Made by a program: the position numbers and the translations under genes. This document shows, one piece after another, positions 10,201 through 18,099 of a stretch of 35,325 nt of DNA. The notes under the pieces were generated by a model. It did not search any database, had not been told where the DNA came from, and saw only the letters and a list, made by a program, of their open reading frames with translations. Positions within the stretch are counted from its first letter, which is position 1. Each line of letters begins with the position of its first letter. Origin of the DNA: CBFIJI01 sp965662885 (GTDB lineage Bacteria > Bacteroidota > Bacteroidia > Flavobacteriales > Flavobacteriaceae); contig CBFIJI010000012.1 in assembly GCA_965662885.1 (NCBI GenBank), forward strand, positions 1-35,325, written 5' to 3'.

Positions 10201-10296
10201 TTTTTCAACAAACTCGTTTTGTTCCAACTTTTGAACAATGGCGTTGTCCTGGTCAAGTTGTTCTATGTTTTTCCAGTAAATTTTGTTTGATGCCAT
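7219..10296 (-). CDS. actB: Alternative complex III subunit ActB (molybdopterin-enzyme-like plus Fe-S domains)
   Basis: Large periplasmic subunit that carries electrons from the quinol site through iron-sulfur clusters to the haems of ActA. The 1025-residue protein has a Tat motif SRRDFLK at 51-57 followed by a hydrophobic run and LAAC with C71, so a Tat-exported lipoprotein is likely. Residues about 80-720 resemble a molybdopterin oxidoreductase fold that in this family has no molybdenum cofactor. The C-terminal third is ferredoxin-like with cysteine groups CTGCGACVIAC (about 765), CQHCNHAPCETVC (about 852), CVGTRYCANNC (about 885) and CSMC with CSKAC (about 938-972), which fit three 4Fe-4S and one 3Fe-4S cluster. 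It follows actA by 22 bases. Confidence 0.96.
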   Translation of the reverse strand: MASNKIYWKNIEQLDQDNAIVQKLEQNEFVEKLPVDDFLEDQKTMEDSSTSRRDFLKYVGFSTAAATLAACEGPVIKSVPYVVQPEQIRPGVANYYATAIADGFDYGSILIKTREGRPIKVENNPDAPTMGTANARVHASVLSMYDALRLQGPKAYGNDVSWDDFYSQVGAMMKALSATDKQVVLLTQTFASPTTKKIIEDLIGVYPNVKHVVYDAISSDAALNAFEKSYGLRALVDYDFSKAKTIVSVDADFLGDWQGGGYDGGYAKGRVPHKNHGKAEMSMHIQFESNMTLSGANADYRVPTTPAQLKQILAHIYAALTGTSISSSLDAATKKHVESAVAHLKKSGSDAVVVSGIDDVDAQTVVLAINEALQSKAFDLTAPRMIKQGDATALTTLLEDMASGEVKGLITAGINPAFTLPEGEAFASAMKALEFSLAFSSKEDETASAAQFIAATPHFLESWGDYEFKHGHYMLAQPTIRPLFDTQQFQDVILRISEASVSYYDAIKNYWNDAVLEGASWSDALHDGFHSKENIVFAGGTTSISNELTTLAAAKDSGMSLVLYSKTGMGDGQQANNPWLQEFPDPITRVSWDNYLTVSLADANSIGLTNYNVANGGLNGSYATISVGDKTATVPVLIQPGQAKGTVGLAFGYGKRKGLKDEMQVGVNAYPFYNGFNKAQSVTIKPASGTHEFACVQLHNTLMGRGDIVKETNLEIFSTKNKSDWNPVPMVSKNHIETPVTSPEVDMWQEFDRSIGHHFNLSIDLNSCTGCGACVIACHSENNVPVVGKEEVRKSRDMHWLRIDRYYSSETTFEGDDETIEGISGLSDSLTTFGEMEKASENPQVAFQPVMCQHCNHAPCETVCPVAASSHGRQGQNHMAYNRCVGTRYCANNCPYKVRRFNWFLYNKNDEFDYHMNNDLGRMVLNPDVVVRSRGVMEKCSMCIQMTQKTILDAKLEGREITDGEFQTACSKACGTGAMVFGDINDKDSKVAELKENDRMYHLLESVGTKPNVMYQVKVRNTDEV

Positions 10297-10318
10297 AAAC
10301 TTTTCTTAATCGCTTCTT

Positions 10319-11608
10319 TTAATAATGACATTTTCCACACTCTAGCCCACCCATTTGAGCAACGGTAAGTTTTTCAACACCGTATTTCTTTGACAATGCT
10401 TCGTGGATTTTGGTGTAGTATTCGTTATCTTCTACTTTGACGTTTGTTTCTCGGTGGCAATTAATACACCAGCCCATGGTGAGTGGTGAATATTGATACA
10501 TGATCTCCATTTCTTCAACTGGGCCATGACACTTTTGACAAGCAATTTCTCCCACCTCAACGTGTTGTGCGTGATTGAAATAAACGAAATCAGGAAGATT
10601 GTGTATTCGAACCCATTTAACAGGTTGGGTCTCTCCTGTATATTGTTGGTTTTCTTCGTCCCAACCAACTGCTGCGTAAAGCTTTTTGATCTCGTTGGTA
10701 TAGAAATCCTTGGTGTATCCATTTTCTAGATCTTCTTCTCCGTTGTACTCTGCGATATTTCTATGGCAATTCATACACACATTGAGAGATGGAATACCTG
10801 AATGTTTTGAAACTCGTGCTGAAGAGTGACAGTATTTACATTCAATTTCATTAGCTCCTGCATGGATCTTATGGGAATAATGAATCGGTTGAATAGGCAT
10901 ATACCCTTGATCCACACCTACCTGCATAAAATAACCATACACAAAATAAGCACTGCTTAAAAGTAATAAAACAACAGAGACAATTACTAGAAACTGATTC
11001 TGAACAAAGGCTTTCCAAATAGGAGTTCTTGTAGGCTTTGGTTCAGGTGCAATGTCAACGCCACTCACCTGAGCGATACGCAACAATGTTTTTTGTACCA
11101 AAAACAACATGACAACAAGAAGCAAAAATACCATAACCAAGGCTCCTAGGATGATGTTGTTGCTTAGGCCAGAAGCCGATGCGGCAGGAGCTGCTGCTGA
11201 AGCTGCTGTTGCAACTGGTGCAGGCGGTATATAGTCCGTATAAGCTATGATGTTGTCAATATCTTCATTGGAGAGCTGCGGAAAAGAAGTCATTACTGAC
11301 TTGTTATACTCTTCATAGATTGCCACAGCTTGTGCATCTCCAGACTTAATCATGGCAGAGCTGTTTTTAATCCAAGTATACAACCATTCCCGATCGTATT
11401 TTTTGGAAACACCGCGTAGTGCGGGACCAACAGCTTTTTTATTAAGTTTATGACAAGCGGCACAATTTGCATTGAACAACGTTTTACCTGCTTTTACATT
11501 CGCATCGTCTTGTGCATAGGCGGTATCAATCGAAAAAAATGATACGAAAAGTAATACCGAAATAACGCGCAGGACAAAGGGTCTTGAAAGTACCTTTACC
11601 ATCTTCAT
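10319..11608 (-). CDS. actA: Alternative complex III subunit ActA, six-haem c-type cytochrome
   Basis: Multihaem cytochrome c subunit of alternative complex III. Six CxxCH motifs are visible in order: CAACH near the N-terminus (a monohaem cytochrome c domain), then CKYCH, CMNCH, CQKCH, CINCH and CGKCH in the pentahaem domain. A signal peptide ends at about AYAQ; two hydrophobic segments (around 148-172 and 206-228) separate the two haem domains. The frame could be extended to a TTG at 11629, but the ATG at 11608 starts the signal peptide properly; an ATG at 11602 is also possible. First gene of the act-cox operon, with a promoter candidate about 44 bases upstream. Confidence 0.94.
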   Translation of the reverse strand: MKMVKVLSRPFVLRVISVLLFVSFFSIDTAYAQDDANVKAGKTLFNANCAACHKLNKKAVGPALRGVSKKYDREWLYTWIKNSSAMIKSGDAQAVAIYEEYNKSVMTSFPQLSNEDIDNIIAYTDYIPPAPVATAASAAAPAASASGLSNNIILGALVMVFLLLVVMLFLVQKTLLRIAQVSGVDIAPEPKPTRTPIWKAFVQNQFLVIVSVVLLLLSSAYFVYGYFMQVGVDQGYMPIQPIHYSHKIHAGANEIECKYCHSSARVSKHSGIPSLNVCMNCHRNIAEYNGEEDLENGYTKDFYTNEIKKLYAAVGWDEENQQYTGETQPVKWVRIHNLPDFVYFNHAQHVEVGEIACQKCHGPVEEMEIMYQYSPLTMGWCINCHRETNVKVEDNEYYTKIHEALSKKYGVEKLTVAQMGGLECGKCHY

Positions 11609-11651
11609 TGATTGTGTAATAAATGTCAAAATTTCTATTCTAAATCCACTA

Positions 11652-11659
11652 CAAAAATA
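11652..11659 (-). promoter_or_regulatory. -7 promoter element for the act-cox operon
   Basis: On the minus strand the sequence TATTTTTG matches the Bacteroidota -7 consensus TAnnTTTG exactly, 43 bases upstream of the actA ATG. No convincing -33 TTG was found at the usual spacing, so this is only a half match. Confidence 0.5.
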
Positions 11660-11782
11660 AGCGATAGACTCCGTAAGAAAAACTGTTCACACAACAAATG
11701 CTTAATTTATATTTATTCTAAATAACGAGTGAGGTTTGTTTATTATCTAAAATTTTTAAATAAATATTACTTTCTTTGTGGC

Positions 11783-12163
11783 ATGATAAATTTGGGAGCA
11801 AACAAGCTTTTTTTAGGGCTTTTTTTAGCAATTCCGATGTTGGCTTTCAGCCAAGAAGGAAAGATTACCGTTAGACAAAATCCAATTATTGATAGCCTGA
11901 TGGCGATTAAAATTGAGAATGATCGTGCGATTTATAACAATCAGTACTATACAATTCAGCTCTATTATGGTAATTACGCCAAAGCGCAAGAAAAAATGAC
12001 CTTGTTTAAAGGGTCTTTTCCTCAAATTGAAGTAAATCTTAGCTTTGAAACACCTAACTATAAAGTTCAGGCTGGTAAATATAAAGACCGTTTACAAGCT
12101 GAACAAGAGTTGGACACCATTAAGAATTCCTTTCCAACTGCTTTTTTATTGACTAAAAAGTAA
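11783..12163 (+). CDS. Exported SPOR-domain protein
   Basis: A 126-residue protein with a Sec signal peptide (about residues 1-23, ending LAFSQ) and a C-terminal SPOR domain at about 55-126 (YYTIQLYYGNY through YKVQAGKYKDR and A-F-L-L near the end). SPOR domains bind denuded peptidoglycan glycan strands at division sites. The frame opens at a GTG at 11729, but the ATG at 11783 gives a clean signal peptide. It is divergent from actA and convergent with infB, with only one base between the two stops; this place next to infB is common in Flavobacteriaceae. Its exact cellular role is not known from the sequence. Confidence 0.88.
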   Translation: MINLGANKLFLGLFLAIPMLAFSQEGKITVRQNPIIDSLMAIKIENDRAIYNNQYYTIQLYYGNYAKAQEKMTLFKGSFPQIEVNLSFETPNYKVQAGKYKDRLQAEQELDTIKNSFPTAFLLTKK

Positions 12164-12164
12164 A

Positions 12165-14960
12165 TTACAATTTCTTTTTAACGGCTACTTCTTTATAACA
12201 CTCGATGACATCGCCTTCTTTGATGTCGTTGTAATTTTTTATTTGTAAACCACAATCATATCCTTTGGCCACCTCTTTAACATCGTCTTTAAAACGTTTT
12301 AAGGAGCTGAGTTCTCCAGTATATTGAACAACTCCTTCGCGAATGATTCGAATTCCTGTATTGCGGAATATTTTTCCAGTCATCACCATACAACCTGCAA
12401 TAGTTCCCACTTTTGAGATTTTAAATGTTTCACGAATTTCTGCTGTACCCGTAATTTCTTCTCGCATTTCAGGGGAAAGCAACCCTTCCATCGCATCTTT
12501 AACATCGTTAATTGCATCATAAATGATGGAATAAGAACGAATATCAATCGCTTCTTTTTCTGCCAATGCACGGGCATTCCCCATTGGTCGTACATTAAAC
12601 CCAATTACAATTGCGTCAGAAGCTGAGGCCAACAACACATCGGATTCGGTGATTGCTCCAACGCCCTTGTGAATAATGTTTACTTCGATTTCTCCCGTTG
12701 AGAGTTTCTGTAAGGAATCGGTAATGGCTTCAACAGAACCGTCAACATCACCTTTAATAATGATATTTAATTCTTTAAAGTCACCTAGAGCAATTCGCCT
12801 ACCAATTTCGTCAAGAGTAATATGTCGTTGTGTTCGAACACTTTGCTCTCTAAGAAGCTGCGTTCGTTTTGCTGCAATTTGCTTGGCTTCACGTTCATCT
12901 TCTAGTACGTGGAAAGTATCACCTGCACCCGGAGCACCGTCTAATCCAAGGATAGAAACGGGGGTTGCCGGAGGGGCAGCCTCGAGGGTATTCCCTCGTT
13001 CATCAAAAATAGCTTTTACTTTCCCGCTTTGCTTCCCTGCAAGCATATAGTCCCCAATTTTAAGGGTTCCATTTTGTACCAAAACAGTTGAAACATATCC
13101 ACGACCTTTATCCAAAAAGGCCTCTACAACAGTTCCTTTAGCATTTTTGTTAGGGTTCGCTTTTAATTCGAGAATTTCAGCTTCTAGTAATACTTTTTCT
13201 AAAAGTTCTTTAATACCTGTTCCTTTAAGTGCAGAGATATCGTGAGATTGAATTTTTCCACCCCAATCTTCCACCATCAAGTTCATCCCGGCTAAAGCTT
13301 CTTTAATTTTTTCTGGGTTTGAAGTGGGTTTATCGATTTTATTGATTGCAAAGACAATAGGAACTCCTGCCGCCTGTGCATGACTAATCGCCTCTTTAGT
13401 TTGAGGCATGATGTTGTCGTCTGCAGCTACTACAATAATAGCAATATCTGTTACTTGAGCTCCACGTGCCCGCATAGCTGTAAAGGCCTCGTGACCGGGA
13501 GTGTCTAAAAAGGTAATCTTTTGTCCCCCATCTAAGCTAACGGAATAGGCGCCAATATGCTGAGTTATCCCCCCAGATTCACCAGCAATAACATTTTCAC
13601 TTCTGATATAATCCAAGAGCGAGGTTTTCCCATGATCAACATGCCCCATGACGGTTACAATAGGTGCACGGGATTTAAGATCTTCTTCAGCGTCTTTTTC
13701 TTCTACAATATTGTCTTCTAACTCGTCTTTTTCAAAAGTCACCTCATAACCGAATTCATCAGCTACAATACTTAAAGTTTCCGCATCAAGACGCTGGTTC
13801 ATGGTCACCATAATTCCAAGTGACATGCAGGTGGAGATAATCTCCGTAGAACCAATATCCATCATTCTTGCCACTTCACCAACGGTAATAAACTCAGTAA
13901 CTTTTAAGATTTTACTTTCCGCCTCCAACTGCGCCAGTTCCTCTTCGGATTTTTGACGGTGTTGAACTCGTTTATCTCTTCGGTATTTTGCTCCTTTAGA
14001 CTTATTGGACTTTCCTTGAAGTTTTTCGAGTGTTTCTCGAATTTGTTTTTGAACGTCTTCTTCTGAAGGTTCTTCTTTTTTTACAGCGGCTACTCTTGGT
14101 TTACCTCTGTTGTTTCTTCCGCCGTTGTTATTTCCTTGGGGCTTGTTTTTATTCCCTGCCGCCGGTTGTTTAGATATACGTTTACGTTTTTTCTTTCGGG
14201 CTTCTTCAACTGTTTTTTCTTTTTTCTTAACCTCATCAAGATTAATAACCAAACCTGTTTTTTTAGGGCCAGTTAGTTTTTTGTATTGGGTTTTTATGGT
14301 CCCTTGTGTCGATTCCTCCGCAGGCGCCTCTGCCTTTTTTGCTACAACTTGTTTCTTAACATCAGCTTTAGCATTCGAAGCATCTTCAATAGGTGTTTTT
14401 TTAACTAAAGTCTTTGGAGGGTCATTTTTAACCACTGGAGGGGTTTCTTTAGTCGCTGGTTTATTTTCCGTTGGTTTAGGTTGTTCAACAGTTGGAGGAC
14501 TCACCGCATCAACTTCTTTTTTGACCTCAGGTTTTTTGGCCTCTGCAACTTTTATCGGTGCTTCAGCCTCAGCCTCTTTTGGTTTTTCATTTTCTTTTTT
14601 AGGGCTAAGATCAATTTTACCAAGAGCTTTTGGCTTTTCCAAAGCTACTCTTTTCGCTTTTATAACTTCTTGTTGTTGAGCAACTTGTTGAATTCTTTCC
14701 TGCTCTTTCTTTTCTTGTATAAGACGAAGTGATTCTTTTTCTTTTCGCTTTTCTTCGCTTATTTCATGAGAGGCGACCTTCTTGGATTTATCTGTTTCAA
14801 ACTCATCCAACAAAACCTCATAAACCTTCTGAGTGATTTTGGTTGTTGGGCGGGCTTCAATTTCTACCCCATTTTGAGATAGATGTTCAACAGCTCTATC
14901 CAAAGAGATGTTCAATTCTCTAAGTACCTTATTAAGTCGTATGCTTGGTTGGTCAGCCAT
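12165..14960 (-). CDS. infB: Translation initiation factor IF-2
   Basis: GTPase that places initiator tRNA on the 30S subunit. The 931-residue protein has an IF2 N-terminal helix region (1-50), a long Lys/Glu/Pro/Ala-rich low-complexity region (about 60-340), a second N-terminal fold, and the G domain with GHVDHGKTS (about 436-444), DTPGHEAF (about 487) and NKIDKP (about 538). Domains II, III and IV follow, ending in a lysine-rich tail. Third gene of rimP-nusA-infB, 43 bases after nusA. It is convergent with the SPOR gene, with a one-base gap and no visible terminator between them. Confidence 0.98.
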   Translation of the reverse strand: MADQPSIRLNKVLRELNISLDRAVEHLSQNGVEIEARPTTKITQKVYEVLLDEFETDKSKKVASHEISEEKRKEKESLRLIQEKKEQERIQQVAQQQEVIKAKRVALEKPKALGKIDLSPKKENEKPKEAEAEAPIKVAEAKKPEVKKEVDAVSPPTVEQPKPTENKPATKETPPVVKNDPPKTLVKKTPIEDASNAKADVKKQVVAKKAEAPAEESTQGTIKTQYKKLTGPKKTGLVINLDEVKKKEKTVEEARKKKRKRISKQPAAGNKNKPQGNNNGGRNNRGKPRVAAVKKEEPSEEDVQKQIRETLEKLQGKSNKSKGAKYRRDKRVQHRQKSEEELAQLEAESKILKVTEFITVGEVARMMDIGSTEIISTCMSLGIMVTMNQRLDAETLSIVADEFGYEVTFEKDELEDNIVEEKDAEEDLKSRAPIVTVMGHVDHGKTSLLDYIRSENVIAGESGGITQHIGAYSVSLDGGQKITFLDTPGHEAFTAMRARGAQVTDIAIIVVAADDNIMPQTKEAISHAQAAGVPIVFAINKIDKPTSNPEKIKEALAGMNLMVEDWGGKIQSHDISALKGTGIKELLEKVLLEAEILELKANPNKNAKGTVVEAFLDKGRGYVSTVLVQNGTLKIGDYMLAGKQSGKVKAIFDERGNTLEAAPPATPVSILGLDGAPGAGDTFHVLEDEREAKQIAAKRTQLLREQSVRTQRHITLDEIGRRIALGDFKELNIIIKGDVDGSVEAITDSLQKLSTGEIEVNIIHKGVGAITESDVLLASASDAIVIGFNVRPMGNARALAEKEAIDIRSYSIIYDAINDVKDAMEGLLSPEMREEITGTAEIRETFKISKVGTIAGCMVMTGKIFRNTGIRIIREGVVQYTGELSSLKRFKDDVKEVAKGYDCGLQIKNYNDIKEGDVIECYKEVAVKKKL

Positions 14961-15003
14961 AAATTATTTTATTCTTTTCAAAAATAGGAATTATTTCTTC
15001 AGC

Positions 15004-16236
15004 CTATTCCTCAAATTCCTCTTTTAAAATTCTCAGTATTTCTTTGATCGTCTCTTCTTCCAAATCCGTTCGTTTGATTAACTCCTCCAAGTCAAGCTCA
15101 AGAATACTTTTTGCAGTATCCAATCCAACTTTCTTGAATTCTTCAATCACCCACCCATCAATTTCATCACTAAATTCTTTTAACTCAACATCTTCTTCTA
15201 CTCCTTCACGGAAAACATCTATTTCGTAGCCCGTTAGTTTTCCAGCCAAACGGATATTTGTTCCACCTTTACCGATAGCTTTTGAGACTTCCTCTGGATT
15301 TAAAAACACTTCAACACGTTTGTTTTCTTCATCTATTTTAAGGGAGTTCACTTTGGCAGGACTTAAGGCTCTTGAGATAAATAACTGAAGGTTATTGGTG
15401 AAATTAATAACATCAATATTTTCGTTCCCTAACTCTCTTACAATCCCATGAATTCGGGAACCTTTCATCCCCACACAGGCCCCTACTGGGTCAATTCGGT
15501 CATCATAAGAATCCACTGCCACCTTGGCTTTTTCACCAGGAATTCTCACGGCTTTTCTGATGGTTATCAAACCGTCAAAAACTTCTGGAATTTCTTGTTC
15601 GAATAACTTTTCCAAAAAGATCGGTGAGGTTCTAGACAAAATAATTCTTGGCTTATTCCCTCGTAATTCTACACTTTCTATAATCCCGCGAACATTATCT
15701 CCTTTGCGGAAAAAATCACTAGGAATTTGTCGGTCTTTAGGCATGATGATCTCATTTCCATCATCATCCAATAAAATAATCTCTCGATTTCGAATGTGAT
15801 GAACTTCAGCTGAATAGATGTCTCCTTCTCTGTCTTTGAACTGTTTAAAAATATTGGTACTATCGTGTTCAAATATTTTAGCAACAAGATTTTGTCTCAA
15901 AAATTGAATGGATCGTCTTCCCAAATCGAAGAGCTTTACTTCTTCAGAAACATCTTCCCCAACTTCAAAATCAGGTTCTATTTTACGTGCTTCACTCAAG
16001 GCTATTTCAGAGTTAGTATCCTCAACTGCTCCGTCATCAACAACTATACGATTCCTCCATATTTCTAAATCGCCTTTATCAGGGTTTATAATGATGTCAA
16101 AGTTTTCATCGGAACCAAACTTTCTTTTCAAAGTGTTTCTAAAAACATCCTCCAAAATGACCATCAATGTAACACGGTCAATGAATTTGTCGTCTTTAAA
16201 CTCTGAAAATGAATCAATTAATGCAAGATTTTCCAT
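15004..16236 (-). CDS. nusA: Transcription termination/antitermination factor NusA
   Basis: RNA polymerase-associated factor that modulates pausing, termination and antitermination. The 410-residue protein shows the N-terminal polymerase-binding domain (about 1-130), an S1 domain (about 135-200, with GDIYSAEVHHI), and two KH domains (about 230-345, with VGACVGMKGSRI and AIGKGGTNIR). It ends in a short helical region and lacks the two acidic repeats of the E. coli protein, as is usual in this phylum. It lies 18 bases after rimP. Confidence 0.97.
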   Translation of the reverse strand: MENLALIDSFSEFKDDKFIDRVTLMVILEDVFRNTLKRKFGSDENFDIIINPDKGDLEIWRNRIVVDDGAVEDTNSEIALSEARKIEPDFEVGEDVSEEVKLFDLGRRSIQFLRQNLVAKIFEHDSTNIFKQFKDREGDIYSAEVHHIRNREIILLDDDGNEIIMPKDRQIPSDFFRKGDNVRGIIESVELRGNKPRIILSRTSPIFLEKLFEQEIPEVFDGLITIRKAVRIPGEKAKVAVDSYDDRIDPVGACVGMKGSRIHGIVRELGNENIDVINFTNNLQLFISRALSPAKVNSLKIDEENKRVEVFLNPEEVSKAIGKGGTNIRLAGKLTGYEIDVFREGVEEDVELKEFSDEIDGWVIEEFKKVGLDTAKSILELDLEELIKRTDLEEETIKEILRILKEEFEE

Positions 16237-16254
16237 ATTGCGTTAAAATTTAAT

Positions 16255-16716
16255 TTATATCACCACTTTCGCCTTAACGAGAGTATCGTACGAAAGTTTT
16301 TTATTTTTTGTTACTGTAACTTTTCCTTTACCTATTGGCTTAGGCTCTCTTTGTTTCCACTCCAGCGTAAATGCTTCTGGAGTTGCTTCAATCAATACTC
16401 CAGTGATTGAAGAGCCATCTTCTAAATGTGCTTCTAGTTTCCGACCAATGTTTTTAGTGTATTGTCTAAAACTCATCAGTGGACTCCCAACTCCAGCTGA
16501 GGCAACTTCTAACGCAAAGTCGAAAGTATCTCGATCCAATTCGTGTTCGATATGCCTACTCACTGTCATACAGTCTTTTAAGCTTACGCCTTGGTCGCCA
16601 TCCAAAGTAATGTGCACAGAATTATCAGAACCAATTTTTAGATCTATTAAAAAAAGAGATGGATTACTCGCCAAAGCTTCATCTAACAATCCCTCTACCG
16701 ATTCACGAAAATTCAT
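16255..16716 (-). CDS. rimP: Ribosome maturation factor RimP
   Basis: Needed for 30S subunit assembly. The 153-residue protein has the normal RimP length and layout: an N-terminal alpha/beta domain with the DGDQGVSLKDC and SRHIEHELD stretches and the EVASAGVGSPL motif (about 89-99), then a C-terminal Sm-like beta domain. First gene of rimP-nusA-infB. The start codon is followed at once by MNFRESVEGLL, a normal family N-terminus. Confidence 0.95.
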   Translation of the reverse strand: MNFRESVEGLLDEALASNPSLFLIDLKIGSDNSVHITLDGDQGVSLKDCMTVSRHIEHELDRDTFDFALEVASAGVGSPLMSFRQYTKNIGRKLEAHLEDGSSITGVLIEATPEAFTLEWKQREPKPIGKGKVTVTKNKKLSYDTLVKAKVVI

Positions 16717-16774
16717 ATCAAAAAAAAAAGGGACTGTTACGTCGCCTCTGATTAATGTGTTTCAAAATGCTTTG

Positions 16775-16782
16775 CAAATATA
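16775..16782 (-). promoter_or_regulatory. -7 promoter element for rimP-nusA-infB
   Basis: TATATTTG on the minus strand matches TAnnTTTG exactly, 58 bases upstream of the rimP ATG. A -33 TTG at normal spacing is not evident. The leader between this site and the ATG contains a run of ten T just before the gene. Confidence 0.5.
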
Positions 16783-16857
16783 CAATTTTAAAGGAAAACT
16801 TTTTAAAAATTAAAAAAATGATTTTAAGGATAGAATTACAGTCGTATAAAATCATAT

Positions 16858-16878
16858 ATCCATAACATATTCATGGAT
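16858..16878. promoter_or_regulatory. Small dyad upstream of the VWA gene
   Basis: ATCCAT at 16858-16863 and its complement ATGGAT at 16873-16878 are separated by 9 bases, a protein-binding geometry rather than a hairpin. Arms of only 6 bp can occur by chance in this AT-rich DNA. Confidence 0.2.
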
Positions 16879-16935
16879 TCCAAGCTGTTACTTTCAATTA
16901 CACAGTAATAGTTTTATATTGGTTTTTTTTTAAGT

Positions 16936-16943
16936 TATATTTG
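16936..16943 (+). promoter_or_regulatory. -7 promoter element for the VWA-ATPase pair
   Basis: TATATTTG, an exact TAnnTTTG match, lies 22 bases upstream of the ATG at 16966. The nearest TTG upstream (16919-16921) is only 14 bases away, shorter than the usual 19-21, so the -33 element is uncertain. Confidence 0.5.
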
Positions 16944-16965
16944 AATAAAAAATTGCGCTCTTGTT

Positions 16966-18093
16966 ATGACGAAGTCAAAGCCAAGATCAGGTCTCTTGTT
17001 TTCAAAACCCAAAACAAAAAACCAAACACCCTTTGAACGGTTGTTTGAGATTTTCAAGGAACTGATCACCCACACCTCTGGAGATTTTGATGAAGCCATC
17101 GAATGGCTCAGGGAATTGGATAAGGAATACCAGTTAACAGATGAAAATTACACGATTGATGACTTTATTGAAGACCTTTTGAAAAAAGGATTTGTTCGAC
17201 AAGAAATCAAACCTGATGGTGCCGGGGAAAGCAGCATGGAAATAACGGCAAAAACCGAAAAACTTCTTCGTGAACACGCGCTTAAACAAATCTTTGGAAA
17301 GTTAAAAAAATCAGGGCAAGGCAATCATAAAACACGACACTCAGGGAATGGATCTGAGGATACCGGAGAACTTAAAAATTATCAATACGGTGATGCCTTA
17401 GAAAGTATTGCCTTAACGGAAAGTCTAAAAAATGCTCAGATTCATTCTGGAATGGATGAATTTCAACTCCGACAGGAAGACCTCGTGGTCCAAGACACCC
17501 ACCATAATGCACAAATGAGTACAGTACTGATGATTGATATCAGTCACAGCATGATTCTATACGGTGAAGACCGGATTACCCCAGCAAAAAAAGTGGCTAT
17601 GGCTTTAGCGGAATTAATCACCACGCGCTACCCTAAAGACACCTTAGATATTCTCGTTTTTGGTAATGACGCACGCCCTATTAGCATCAAAGAACTCCCT
17701 TATTTACAAGTAGGACCATACCATACTAATACTGTTGCAGGCTTGGAGTTGGCTATGGACATGCTGAGAAGAAAAAAGAATACCAATAAACAGATTTTTA
17801 TGATTACCGATGGCAAGCCCAGTTGCTTAAACATGCCTGATGGAAGCTATTATAAAAACAGTGTTGGTCTCGACGATACAATTGTCGAAAAATGCTACAT
17901 CAAAGCCCAACAAGCAAGAAGGCTTCATATTCCCATCACCACGTTTATGATTGCCAGCGATCCCTACCTCCAACAATTTATTCGAAAATTTACAGCTGCA
18001 AATAAAGGAAAGGCCTTTTATACGGGCTTGGATAATTTAGGGGAAATGATTTTTGAAGATTACGAAGAAAATAGAAAAAAAAGATTCGGTTAA
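16966..18093 (+). CDS. von Willebrand factor A domain protein, partner of a MoxR/BchI-like ATPase
   Basis: A 375-residue cytoplasmic protein with no signal peptide. The N-terminal 150 residues are charged and probably helical; the C-terminal half is a VWA domain with a full MIDAS: D191-x-S193-x-S195 (DISHS), the threonines at 255-256 and D282 (TDGKP). VWA proteins paired with AAA+ ATPases resemble the BchD/BchI subunits of magnesium chelatase and MoxR-CoxE type chaperone pairs that load metal or remodel protein partners. The ATPase gene follows after 6 bases, so the two form an operon. The client is not known; porphyrin genes are not nearby, so a true Mg-chelatase role is unlikely. Confidence 0.88.
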   Translation: MTKSKPRSGLLFSKPKTKNQTPFERLFEIFKELITHTSGDFDEAIEWLRELDKEYQLTDENYTIDDFIEDLLKKGFVRQEIKPDGAGESSMEITAKTEKLLREHALKQIFGKLKKSGQGNHKTRHSGNGSEDTGELKNYQYGDALESIALTESLKNAQIHSGMDEFQLRQEDLVVQDTHHNAQMSTVLMIDISHSMILYGEDRITPAKKVAMALAELITTRYPKDTLDILVFGNDARPISIKELPYLQVGPYHTNTVAGLELAMDMLRRKKNTNKQIFMITDGKPSCLNMPDGSYYKNSVGLDDTIVEKCYIKAQQARRLHIPITTFMIASDPYLQQFIRKFTAANKGKAFYTGLDNLGEMIFEDYEENRKKRFG

Positions 18094-18099
18094 CAGACT

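Noticed and set aside
11609..11629. N-terminal extension of ActA from a TTG
   Set aside because: The ATG at 11608 gives a normal signal peptide; TTG starts are rare in this group. The same reason was used for ActE (5314), the PLP enzyme (24518), the thioredoxin-like protein (31694) and the dGTPase (34363), and for GTG starts of the SPOR protein (11729) and the DsrE-like protein (25769).
14110..14732. Open frames antisense to infB
   Set aside because: They lie opposite the Lys/Glu-rich region of IF-2, which gives Phe/Leu/Ser-rich antisense frames; no family features.
16717..16760. Attenuator hairpin plus T run in the rimP leader
   Set aside because: A run of ten T lies before the gene, but the GC-rich segment before it does not form a stable stem by eye.
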